From: Rhizobiales bacterium 62-17
GTDB taxonomy: Bacteria > Pseudomonadota > Alphaproteobacteria > Rhizobiales > Beijerinckiaceae
Direction of reading: 5' to 3'
DNA length: 64,000 bases
Assembly: GCA_001898965.1 (NCBI GenBank)
Contig: MKVW01000001.1
Span: 457,081-521,080 of the forward strand
Shown: one piece after another, positions 32,312 through 39,696 of the stretch
Layout of the letters: each line of letters opens with the position of its first letter
Position numbering within the stretch: position 1 is the first letter of the stretch
The notes under the pieces: model-generated
What the model saw: the letters and a program-made list of their open reading frames with translations, nothing else
The model's database searches: none
What the model was told of the DNA's origin: nothing
Translations under genes and position numbers: made by a program

Positions 32312-33147
32312 GCGCCGCCGGTTTTACCGTTCTTGGCGCTTCAGGCTTCATCGGCGGCGCCTTGGTGCGCTATCTCCAGGAGCAGGGCTATGGCGTGCGG
32401 GCGGTTAAACGCCATGACCATGGCGATGGGCTGCCGCTCGATGAGCCGCTTGGCCATGTCATCTATGCCATCGGGGTCACCGCCGATTTCCGCACGCGCC
32501 CCTTCGACACGATGGAAGCCCATGTGGCGCAGGTCCTCAAACTCCTGCGCCAAGGCACGTTCGCATCGCTAACCTATCTGTCGTCGACACGCGTTTACGA
32601 AGGCAATCAGCATACCAATGAAGACGCCGCGATCTCGGTGAGTCCGGCATCGCCGAGCGCCCTCTACAATATTAGTAAGATCGCTGGCGAAAGCGTCTGC
32701 CTCAATAGCGGCCATCCGGCGGTGCGGATCGTTCGCCTGTCCAATGTGATCGGTGGCGATGGCAAGCAGGATTCGTTCCTCGATCAACTGCTGCGCGAGG
32801 GCCAGGGGAACGGCGCCATCGCCTTGCGCAGCCATCCGGATTCGGCCAAGGACTATATCGCCCTCGACGATGCGCTGGGCTTGATCGCCGCCATTTCCGA
32901 GCGCGGCCGCCACGCCATTTATAATGTCGCCAGCGGTGTGCAGACGAGCCACCGTCAGGTGTTGGATGTGATCAGCCGCCAGGCAGGTTGGCCGATCAGC
33001 GTCGACGCCGGCGCGCCCCATACTGATTTCCCGCCGATCGACGTATCGCGGATCACCACCGAGTTCGGATTTGTGCCGGCTCCCTTCACCGCTTATTTTT
33101 CGGATCATATCAAACGGACGTTGCAGTCCCGGAAGGATCAACAATGA
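32308..33147 (+). CDS. NAD-dependent epimerase/dehydratase (extended SDR)
   Basis: About 279 residues from the ATG at 32308 (MSAAGFTVLGASGFIGGALV), giving the Gly-x2-Gly-x2-Gly NAD motif. TYLSSTRVYEG holds the Ser/Thr position, and LYNISKIAGE the catalytic Tyr-x3-Lys. C-terminal half resembles sugar-nucleotide reductases/epimerases (RIVRLSNVIGGD). It probably supplies or modifies an activated deoxysugar, perhaps reducing the 4-keto group left by RfbG and the methyltransferase; that role is inferred. Both neighbours overlap by 4 bp (ATGA). Confidence 0.88.
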   Translation: MSAAGFTVLGASGFIGGALVRYLQEQGYGVRAVKRHDHGDGLPLDEPLGHVIYAIGVTADFRTRPFDTMEAHVAQVLKLLRQGTFASLTYLSSTRVYEGNQHTNEDAAISVSPASPSALYNISKIAGESVCLNSGHPAVRIVRLSNVIGGDGKQDSFLDQLLREGQGNGAIALRSHPDSAKDYIALDDALGLIAAISERGRHAIYNVASGVQTSHRQVLDVISRQAGWPISVDAGAPHTDFPPIDVSRITTEFGFVPAPFTAYFSDHIKRTLQSRKDQQ

Positions 33148-33896
33148 CCTATTTCGAAACCACGCCGGGCGCCCACGCCGACTATCGCGAGGAAAAGCGC
33201 CAGCGCATTGGCGCTCTCGCCAAGGACGAAGAGTTCCGCCGCCTGTCGAACCAATGGCGGGCCATGGCGCTCGATCGCAAATATATGAACAACTTCTCCT
33301 GGTGGTCGCGTCCGTTGATCCAGCTTCCCGGCGACATGGTTGCCATGCAGGAGATCGTGCTCGCGGTTCAGCCCGATATCATCGTTGAATGCGGCATTGC
33401 CCATGGCGGCGCCGTGCTGATGTATGCCTCGCTCCTGGAAATGCTCGGCAAGGGAGAGGTGGTTGGCGTCGACGTGGAAATCCGCGCCCATAACCGCCAG
33501 GCAATCGAAAGCCACCCGATGGCCAAGCGCGTCACCTTGATCGAAGGTTCGTCCACCGACGCGGCGACCGCCGCCAAGGTGAAAGAGCGAGTGGCCGGCA
33601 AGAAGACCGTGCTGGTCTGCCTCGATTCCAACCACACCCACGATCACGTGTTGAAGGAGCTGGAGCTTTACGCGCCGCTCGTCACCAGCGGCAGCTATTG
33701 CGTCGTCTTCGATACGTTCATCGAGGACATGCCCGACGATTTCGTCTGGACCGATCGGCCGTGGAGCAAGGGCGACAATCCGAAGACGGCGATCCACGCC
33801 TATCTGAAAACCCATTCGGAATTCGAGATCGACAAGTCGATCGAGGATAAGGTTCTGCTCACCTCGGCGCCGGACGGTTTTCTGCGCCGCAAGTAA
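33144..33896 (+). CDS. CmcI/'cephalosporin hydroxylase' family protein, putative SAM methyltransferase
   Basis: A 250-residue protein of the CmcI (PF04989) family: MNNFSWWSRPLIQLPGDMVA, IIVECGIAHGGAVLMYASLL (SAM-binding loop), VVGVDVEIRAHNR with the second-strand acidic residues, and LVCLDSNHTHDHVLKELELY. CmcI-like proteins occur in rhamnan and O-antigen loci, where sugar O-methylation is the usual guess. It is coupled to the SDR gene by a 4-bp overlap and followed by an acyltransferase after 14 bp. The historic family name should not be read as antibiotic synthesis. Confidence 0.87.
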   Translation: MTYFETTPGAHADYREEKRQRIGALAKDEEFRRLSNQWRAMALDRKYMNNFSWWSRPLIQLPGDMVAMQEIVLAVQPDIIVECGIAHGGAVLMYASLLEMLGKGEVVGVDVEIRAHNRQAIESHPMAKRVTLIEGSSTDAATAAKVKERVAGKKTVLVCLDSNHTHDHVLKELELYAPLVTSGSYCVVFDTFIEDMPDDFVWTDRPWSKGDNPKTAIHAYLKTHSEFEIDKSIEDKVLLTSAPDGFLRRK

Positions 33897-33910
33897 AGCC
33901 GGACAGGCCC

Positions 33911-34402
33911 ATGATTGAGATCGCCGACACCGCCCGTGTTTCGCCGCTTGCCGATATCGAGGATTCGGTGCGCGGCACGCGCATCGTGGTCGGCGATCAT
34001 GCCATCATCGATTCTTTTGTGAAGGTGAAGCCTGCTGGTGGGGCGGGCGATCTCCTCATCGGACCGCGCACGGTGATCAATTCCGGCTGCGTGCTCTACA
34101 CGGGCAACGGCATCACCATCGGTGCTGACTGCGCGGTGGCCGCCAATTGCACCTTCGCGCCGACCAATCACAACTATATCAGCCGCGACATCCCGTTTAA
34201 CCGGCAAGGCTTCCTGCCGTCGCGGGGCGGCATCGTCATCGAAGATGACGTCTGGATCGGCGCCAATTGCGTCCTGCTCGACGGAACGGTGATTCGGCGC
34301 GGCGCCGTGATCGGCGCTGGCTCGCTGGTGCGTGGTGAGGTCGAGGCCTACACGATCGTGGCGGGCAATCCGTTGCGGCGAATCGGTCGGCGCGGGAACT
34401 GA
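33911..34402 (+). CDS. Left-handed beta-helix acyltransferase (probable sugar O-acetyltransferase)
   Basis: A 163-residue hexapeptide-repeat protein: repeats such as VVGDHAIIDSFV, LIGPRTVINSGC, TIGADCAVAANC, VIEDDVWIGANC and VIRRGAVIGAGS, with the acetyl-CoA-site PTNHNYISRD loop and the closing GNPLRRIG that is typical of LbH acetyltransferases. Likely O- or N-acetylates a glycan precursor. Last gene of the plus-strand glycan operon. Confidence 0.9.
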   Translation: MIEIADTARVSPLADIEDSVRGTRIVVGDHAIIDSFVKVKPAGGAGDLLIGPRTVINSGCVLYTGNGITIGADCAVAANCTFAPTNHNYISRDIPFNRQGFLPSRGGIVIEDDVWIGANCVLLDGTVIRRGAVIGAGSLVRGEVEAYTIVAGNPLRRIGRRGN

Positions 34403-34886
34403 GGGGAAGGCGGTCCCAAAGCGGGGCCGCGGGTTCGTTGGTTGGCGGGTGAACCACGCGGCCCCTTGGCGGTGTTATGCCAGCGGTATTGGGGACGGGG
34501 TTGTTCCCGCTGACAGAGGCATCCTGGCACGGGGCCACCTAAGCGACGGTTGGGTCGACCTCGGGCGAGGCGTTAAGATCTGGCAATCTTAACCGGGGGT
34601 TAAAATGGTCGCGGACGGGCGTGGCGGCCGTCTTTCGCAGGAAAGCTGCGACCTTCCGGCGCAGGCTCGGCCAAAGGTTAACAAAACCACCCGGAAGTGG
34701 CGCGATAAATTAACCACACTTGCTACCTTTAATCCGGTGTGTCCAAGTTAGGATTTCGGTAAGTATCGAAATTAACTAGATTTCTTCCGCAATATCCGAC
34801 AGTGAAATGACGCTGGACTGTCGAATCCCGTCTGGCGCGTGACGAGTGTCAGTGTTAATGCAGGCGCGGTTAGTTTGAAGGGACTC
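34403..34886. other. 484-bp intergenic region with a strong hairpin, no gene
   Basis: No convincing frame. At 34423-34465 GGGGCCGCG-GGTTC pairs with GAACC-A-CGCGGCCCC around a 14-base loop, giving a 14-bp stem with one bulge but no T-run after it. The right half (34600-34840) is A/T-rich with several TTAAC/GTTAA strings and probably carries the promoter of the export lipoprotein gene; no clear -35/-10 pair can be named. Confidence 0.5.
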
Positions 34887-36095
34887 ATGAGAGTATTTGG
34901 TCTGCTTGTTGTAGCCGTCGCACTGGCGGGCTGCTCTTCTTCGAATCCAACCGCTGGCCCGAGCGCGGAGGAGGTCATGGCTCAGTCCACGGCCCCCGTG
35001 TTGACCGCCGAAGGGCAGGTCTCTGGGCCAGTGACGCGCTATGAGCTCGTCGACGTCAGTGACCCGGTGCTCGCCAGTCTGGCGCGCCGGGGTCCCGACA
35101 GCCTGCGCAGCAGTTTTGGCGATTACCGCCCCTCGGCCGAGCCGACGATCGGCGTCGGCGACTATATTTCCGTGACCATATGGGAAGCGGCCCCTGGCGG
35201 CCTGTTCTCCGGCCCCGCGGTTCTGGGCCCGGTCAATGCCGGCTCGAAGAGCGCAACCATGCCGGACCAGCCGGTCGGCCGCGACGGCTCGATCACCGTC
35301 CCCTATGCCGGCCGCATCCGTGTCGCCGGCCAATACCCCCGCAACGTCGAGAAGACGGTCGAGCGGGCGCTTGAAGGCAAAGCGATCCAGCCGCAGGTCA
35401 TCGTCAACATTACCCGGCCGGTCAGCAGCTCCGTGACGATCACTGGCGAGGTCGCCGGTGGCGCCCGCGTGCCGCTGAGCGTCCGCGGCGACAAGATTCT
35501 CGACGTGATCGCCACCGCTGGCGGTCTCCGTGGACCGTCCTACGAGACCTTCGTGCAGTTGACCCGTGGCAATCGCACGGCCCGCGTGCCGTTCACGCGC
35601 GTCATGAACGATCCGCGCGAGAACATTTATCTGCGTCCCGACGACGTGCTGGCTGTGCTGCGTGAACCGCAATACTTCATGGCGGTCGGCGCGACTGGCG
35701 CCAATGCGCAGGTTCCGTTCGAAGCCGGCGGCGTGACCCTGTCGCAGGCGATCGCCAAGGTCGGCGGCATTCAGGACTTCCGCGCCGATCCGAAGGGCGT
35801 GTTCGTCTTCCGCTACGAGCCGGATGCCATCGCCCGTCTCATCCGTCCTGGCAGTCCGCTGCTGGGGCAGGGCGCGGTGCCGATCGTCTATCGAATCGAC
35901 ATGAGCGACGCCAACAACATCTTCCTGGCGCAGCGCTTCCGCATGTTCCACCGCGACGTGTTGTACATCTCGAACTCGCCGAACTACGACACCCGCAAGA
36001 CGCTTGATATGATCAACGCGGCTCTGACGCCGGTGGCGAACATCGCCTCGGTCGCCTCGAGTGGCGCGGCGGTCTACAACATCACGCGCCGATAA
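34887..36095 (+). CDS. Wza/ExoF-type outer-membrane polysaccharide export lipoprotein
   Basis: About 402 residues from the ATG at 34887, with GAAGGGA upstream; an in-frame GTG at 34839 is less likely. A lipoprotein signal ends in VALAGC (Cys about 15). The polysaccharide export domain follows (GVGDYISVTIWEAAPGGLF, VGRDGSITVPYAGRIRVAG), then SLBB-like repeats (VTITGEVAGGARVPLSVRG; FMAVGATGANAQVPFEAGG). It would form the outer-membrane channel for the surface polysaccharide made by the preceding genes. No Wzc-type kinase or Wzx/Wzy is in the window. Confidence 0.92.
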   Translation: MRVFGLLVVAVALAGCSSSNPTAGPSAEEVMAQSTAPVLTAEGQVSGPVTRYELVDVSDPVLASLARRGPDSLRSSFGDYRPSAEPTIGVGDYISVTIWEAAPGGLFSGPAVLGPVNAGSKSATMPDQPVGRDGSITVPYAGRIRVAGQYPRNVEKTVERALEGKAIQPQVIVNITRPVSSSVTITGEVAGGARVPLSVRGDKILDVIATAGGLRGPSYETFVQLTRGNRTARVPFTRVMNDPRENIYLRPDDVLAVLREPQYFMAVGATGANAQVPFEAGGVTLSQAIAKVGGIQDFRADPKGVFVFRYEPDAIARLIRPGSPLLGQGAVPIVYRIDMSDANNIFLAQRFRMFHRDVLYISNSPNYDTRKTLDMINAALTPVANIASVASSGAAVYNITRR

Positions 36096-36135
36096 GCGCT
36101 ATGGCGACCGGCTCAGCCGGTTGCCTGTTCCAATG

Positions 36136-36169
36136 AAAAAACGGCCGGCGAAAGCCGGCCGTTTTTATT
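36136..36169. terminator. Bidirectional intrinsic terminator
   Basis: ACGGCCGGC (36141-36149) pairs with GCCGGCCGT (36154-36162) around a GAAA tetraloop. A-run before and T-run after make it work on both strands, between the convergent export and glycosyltransferase genes. Confidence 0.92.
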
Positions 36170-36188
36170 TGCCCATAGATTGGTGCAG

Positions 36189-37898
36189 CTAGCTGAAGGC
36201 GCGTGAACGCACGTCTGGCGTCTTGCTGGGGAGTTTGCCGGGCGCCTTGCCTTTGTGGCGCAGATTGTCAGCCACGCGTGTCACACCAGCCAGCAGATCG
36301 TCAGTGACCATCGCCCAGCTCCGCACCTTGAAATTGCGGCGGACCATTTTGGTCCACTCCGCCAAGTCGGCCCGATCCATGATGGCGCGCTCGATGGTGG
36401 TCTGGGCCGATTTGGTGTCGAACGGGTCGATGTAGCGCGCCAGCGTGCCGCCGACTTCCGGCATCGAACTCTGTTTCGAGGTGATGCAAGGCTTGCCATA
36501 GGCCAGGCTTTCGCTCACCGGCAGTCCCCACCCTTCGACGAAGCTCGGGAATACGGTGAACAGGCAATTGCGATAGAGATGGGCGAGGCGGGCTTCCGAA
36601 ATGCCGCCCATGACGACGATCTTGCCGCCGACAAAGCCCGAACTTTCCAGCGCCCGGCGAAACGGTTTGATCTTCCAGCCCCATTTGCCGACGAGGACGA
36701 GGGTTGGAACCTTGCCGTTGTATTTGCGGTTCAGGGCCGTCCAAACATCGAGCAGCAGCATGTGATTCTTGCGAATCTCCAGGGTGCCGACGCTGAGCAC
36801 ATATTCCTTCGGCAGCTTGGCGATGAATTCCGCATCCGCATCAGCCACCGCGTGCGGCAGTTCCTGGGCCAAAGGCACGGGAACGACTGGGACCGAGCGG
36901 TTCAATTTGCTCGACATCGCCTTTTTCAATTCGCTCGCCACATAGCCGGAGGTCGCGCAGGCGAAGTCGATGATCGACATGACGCGATGGAACTGCACGC
37001 GATAGGCGATGGAGTGAACGAAGACGAAATAGTCGGGATGAGTCAGGGGGATGACGTCGTGAACGAACACGCCGACCTTGATGCCCTGTGCCTTCAATTC
37101 GGCGATCGTCTTGGCGTAGGAGGTGAAGATCCAGAACACGCCGAGGGTCAAGAAAACGTCGCCGGGCTTCAGGCTGGTCTCGGGCGATTTTTCAGTAATC
37201 GCATGCAGAAGCTCGTTGAGCTTGCTGCGGGAAATCTTCGGGTGGTTGATCTCATCAATGAGGTCGGAAAGCAGATCGAGCGGCACCGCATGAGCCGAGC
37301 CGATCTTGCGGCCGCAAAAGCCCATCTGGACGCCTTCGGCCATATGCGACTGCAACACCGAGACGATAACCCCGACCTGAACCCGCTGAATGCCCGTCAG
37401 GTTGAGATTGCGACGCAAGAACCGCAGCACATCGGAGATGTCGAGGAAGATCGTGTGGTCGCCATTGTCGCTCAGCGCTGCGCGCAGGCTGTCGATACTG
37501 TGGGCAACGCGGAGGCGTTCGTCCGTACTGAGTTCGATCCGCGGTTTCAGCGTCCGGGCCGTACGCCATTGATAGAGCGCACCGAGTCGGCGTCCATCGC
37601 GATCGAGCGCGCGTCCCAACTGCAGGCGGGCGCGGGCATCGCTGGGACGCAAGGCCACGGCCTTGCGCAGCATCTCCTGCGCGCGCACGGGCTCGTCCAG
37701 ATTGAGCCAGCATTCGCCGAGGCCGAGCCAGTTTTTGAAGTTGTCGCCGTCCTTCTGGACGAGCTGTTCGAACGATTTCTTGGCCGCAGCCCATTTGCCA
37801 TTGGCATGCGAGACAGTGGCCTCGCGACGCAATTGGGAGAGATCGTCACTCCAGGAAACAGGCGCCTGCGGTTTGGCGACGGGCGAAACAGCCTTCAT
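36189..37898 (-). CDS. Glycosyltransferase family 4 protein with N-terminal TPR-like helices
   Basis: A 569-residue protein. Residues about 15-130 form TPR-like helical repeats (GKWAAAKKSFEQLVQKDGDN, LGLGECWLNLDEPVRAQEML, QLGRALDRDGRRLGALYQW). The rest is a GT-B transferase: VGVFVHDVIPLTHPDYFV, YVLSVGTLEIRKNHMLLLDV and the GT4 C-terminal motif FPSFVEGWGLPVSESLAYGK with the E-x7-E pair. Likely transfers a sugar during surface glycan assembly, with the TPR part docking a partner. Convergent with the export gene; 49 bp before the phosphatidyltransferase gene is free of structure. Confidence 0.9.
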   Translation of the reverse strand: MKAVSPVAKPQAPVSWSDDLSQLRREATVSHANGKWAAAKKSFEQLVQKDGDNFKNWLGLGECWLNLDEPVRAQEMLRKAVALRPSDARARLQLGRALDRDGRRLGALYQWRTARTLKPRIELSTDERLRVAHSIDSLRAALSDNGDHTIFLDISDVLRFLRRNLNLTGIQRVQVGVIVSVLQSHMAEGVQMGFCGRKIGSAHAVPLDLLSDLIDEINHPKISRSKLNELLHAITEKSPETSLKPGDVFLTLGVFWIFTSYAKTIAELKAQGIKVGVFVHDVIPLTHPDYFVFVHSIAYRVQFHRVMSIIDFACATSGYVASELKKAMSSKLNRSVPVVPVPLAQELPHAVADADAEFIAKLPKEYVLSVGTLEIRKNHMLLLDVWTALNRKYNGKVPTLVLVGKWGWKIKPFRRALESSGFVGGKIVVMGGISEARLAHLYRNCLFTVFPSFVEGWGLPVSESLAYGKPCITSKQSSMPEVGGTLARYIDPFDTKSAQTTIERAIMDRADLAEWTKMVRRNFKVRSWAMVTDDLLAGVTRVADNLRHKGKAPGKLPSKTPDVRSRAFS

Positions 37899-37947
37899 GG
37901 TGCAACCTTGGACAATGGCCGCTCAGGCCAGTGTTGTGGGGTGAACG

Positions 37948-38658
37948 CTACTCTCCCGGTGCAGGCACCGGTGGTTGGTCCTCGTTGGCGATCTGCTTGG
38001 CCGTGCTGATGGCGCCCACGAAGACCGACACCACGCCAATAACAAAAAGAAGTAAAGCTCCCATGTCGAAAATCGACAGGGGGCCGATCACCGGCACCTG
38101 ATATTGTTTCGGGCCGACCGTATAGGCCACCACGTGCATGCCGAGCATCAGGATGCGCAGTTCCGTTGGGCCAAAGCCGGCATAGGAAATCTGCATCACC
38201 CGCGTCGCCTGCATGCGGATGTAGGTGTAGACCGAAACCATCAGATAGGCGATCAGCACCAGGCAGGCGACGTCGAAGCGCATATAGATCGACAGGCCCA
38301 GGCCGAAAGAAACGACCATCTGCGAGAAGATATCTGACGTATGGTCGACGAAGAAACCGTAGCGCGGCCGTTCGATTCCGCGGTAGCGCGCCAGATTGCC
38401 GTCGAGAGAGTCACCAACCCAGTTGATGAACAGGCCGAGGCTGGCACCGATCAGAAACAGCGGCGAAAAGACAGTGGCGGCGTAACAAGCACCGGTAAAG
38501 GCCGCGCCAGCGACACCGAGCGCCGTCAGGTGATCGGGCATGATCCAGGCGGGCGTTCGCGCGGCCATCGCCTGCAGCAGAGGCTTTTCCCAGCGACCCA
38601 CGGCGCTATCGTGAATTCGATTATAGCTCCGTGAGGCGGGGCCGGTTTTGTCAGTCAT
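37948..38658 (-). CDS. CDP-alcohol phosphatidyltransferase family membrane protein
   Basis: About 236 residues from the ATG at 38658 (MTDKTGPASRS); a GTG at 38751 gives a longer but unsupported N-terminus. About six membrane segments. The family motif is DGNLAR-x9-G-FFV-D-HTS-D; the usual spacing between AR and G is eight residues, here nine (YRGIERPRY), as in a subgroup with the RPRYG phrase. The four Asp of the motif are kept, so it should be active, joining a CDP-linked donor to an alcohol. Product (phospholipid head group or other) unknown. Confidence 0.88.
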   Translation of the reverse strand: MTDKTGPASRSYNRIHDSAVGRWEKPLLQAMAARTPAWIMPDHLTALGVAGAAFTGACYAATVFSPLFLIGASLGLFINWVGDSLDGNLARYRGIERPRYGFFVDHTSDIFSQMVVSFGLGLSIYMRFDVACLVLIAYLMVSVYTYIRMQATRVMQISYAGFGPTELRILMLGMHVVAYTVGPKQYQVPVIGPLSIFDMGALLLFVIGVVSVFVGAISTAKQIANEDQPPVPAPGE

Positions 38659-38874
38659 AAAGAATCGAGCCTTGTCCCGGTCGCCTATCGCACCCTGGGT
38701 TACGCGGCTTTCTAAATGCTTTCCCTCGCTATGGGAAACGCAAACCGACACTTTGCCGCTGCCTGTTAAATTGGCATGATTTGCCCTGAATCTACAGGGA
38801 AAAATGGCGGTTTAGCCTTCATTAAGCCTAACGAATGATGATCGCCTGTGAACGGTGATCACGAGTAGGCTTTC

Positions 38875-39693
38875 ATGAGCGGTGTATTGGACGACGATTT
38901 GATGCGGATTTTCGCCTCGGAGGGCGCCGCACGGGGCCAAAAAGGTCCATTTAAGGCTAAGCTTCTGCGGATGGACGGCGCGCCAGGCACAGAAGCCCCA
39001 CCTTATTCCTTCGCTCAGCCGGCCGTGTCACGGCCGTGGTTGTGGTTGTCCTTGCAAGTCGCGACGATCGCGGTGGCGGCTGCCGCTGGCTGGTATTCCG
39101 CCGGCGGCCGCGTCCAGGTTCCCGCCCATGTTGCCACCGAGGCCGATATGTCCCAATTGGGTTCCCGTCTGGCCGCGGTCGAACGCGAGGCGCGCGAGCG
39201 CGAGGCGACCCTGCGCCAGCAGCACGCGGCGGACCTAGCAGCGGTGCGCAAACTGATCGAGGGTGTCGGCAAGGACATGGAGGCCTTGCGGAACGGCCAG
39301 CGCCTCGTCCAGGCCCAGCGCGATGAAACCAGTCTGAAGCTGACCCAGCTCACCGAGCGGCTCGACAAGCTCGAGGCCGCCCAGATCACGACCGGCTCCA
39401 TCCCGCATGCGACGCCCCAGGCTCAGGCACCGGGCGCGCCGCAGCGATCGGTGACCGCCAAGGCCAGCCCGCCGGCTCCGGCGCCCCGCTCACGGCCAGG
39501 CCCACCGCCGGGCGGCTATGTGCTGGGAGAAGTCCGCGAGGGTGGGGCGGTGGTTCACGGCCATCGTGGTCCTGTCGATGTTGCGCCAGGCACGTTTTTG
39601 CCCGGAGCAGGACGCGTACAGGCGATCCTGCGGCGTAACGGCCAGTGGGTGGTCACCACCACCAATGGCGAGATCGACGCCGAAGGCTATTGA
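38875..39693 (+). CDS. Single-pass membrane protein with coiled coil, unknown function
   Basis: A 272-residue protein. A charged cytoplasmic N-terminus is followed by one membrane segment (about 54-74), a coiled coil (about 88-165, rich in Glu, Arg and Ala), a Pro/Ala-rich linker (about 170-215) and a small C-terminal domain (about 217-272: GYVLGEVREGGAVVHGHRGP and APGTFLPGAGRV). The C-terminal domain probably sits in the periplasm. I recognise no named family. It stands alone between a divergent phosphatidyltransferase and a convergent opgH. Confidence 0.8.
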   Translation: MSGVLDDDLMRIFASEGAARGQKGPFKAKLLRMDGAPGTEAPPYSFAQPAVSRPWLWLSLQVATIAVAAAAGWYSAGGRVQVPAHVATEADMSQLGSRLAAVEREAREREATLRQQHAADLAAVRKLIEGVGKDMEALRNGQRLVQAQRDETSLKLTQLTERLDKLEAAQITTGSIPHATPQAQAPGAPQRSVTAKASPPAPAPRSRPGPPPGGYVLGEVREGGAVVHGHRGPVDVAPGTFLPGAGRVQAILRRNGQWVVTTTNGEIDAEGY

Positions 39694-39696
39694 AGT

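Noticed and set aside
36255..38009. Long plus-strand open frame opposite the TPR-glycosyltransferase gene
   Set aside because: It spans the whole of an evident GT4 gene and its upstream gap without motifs; composition is that of a shadow frame.
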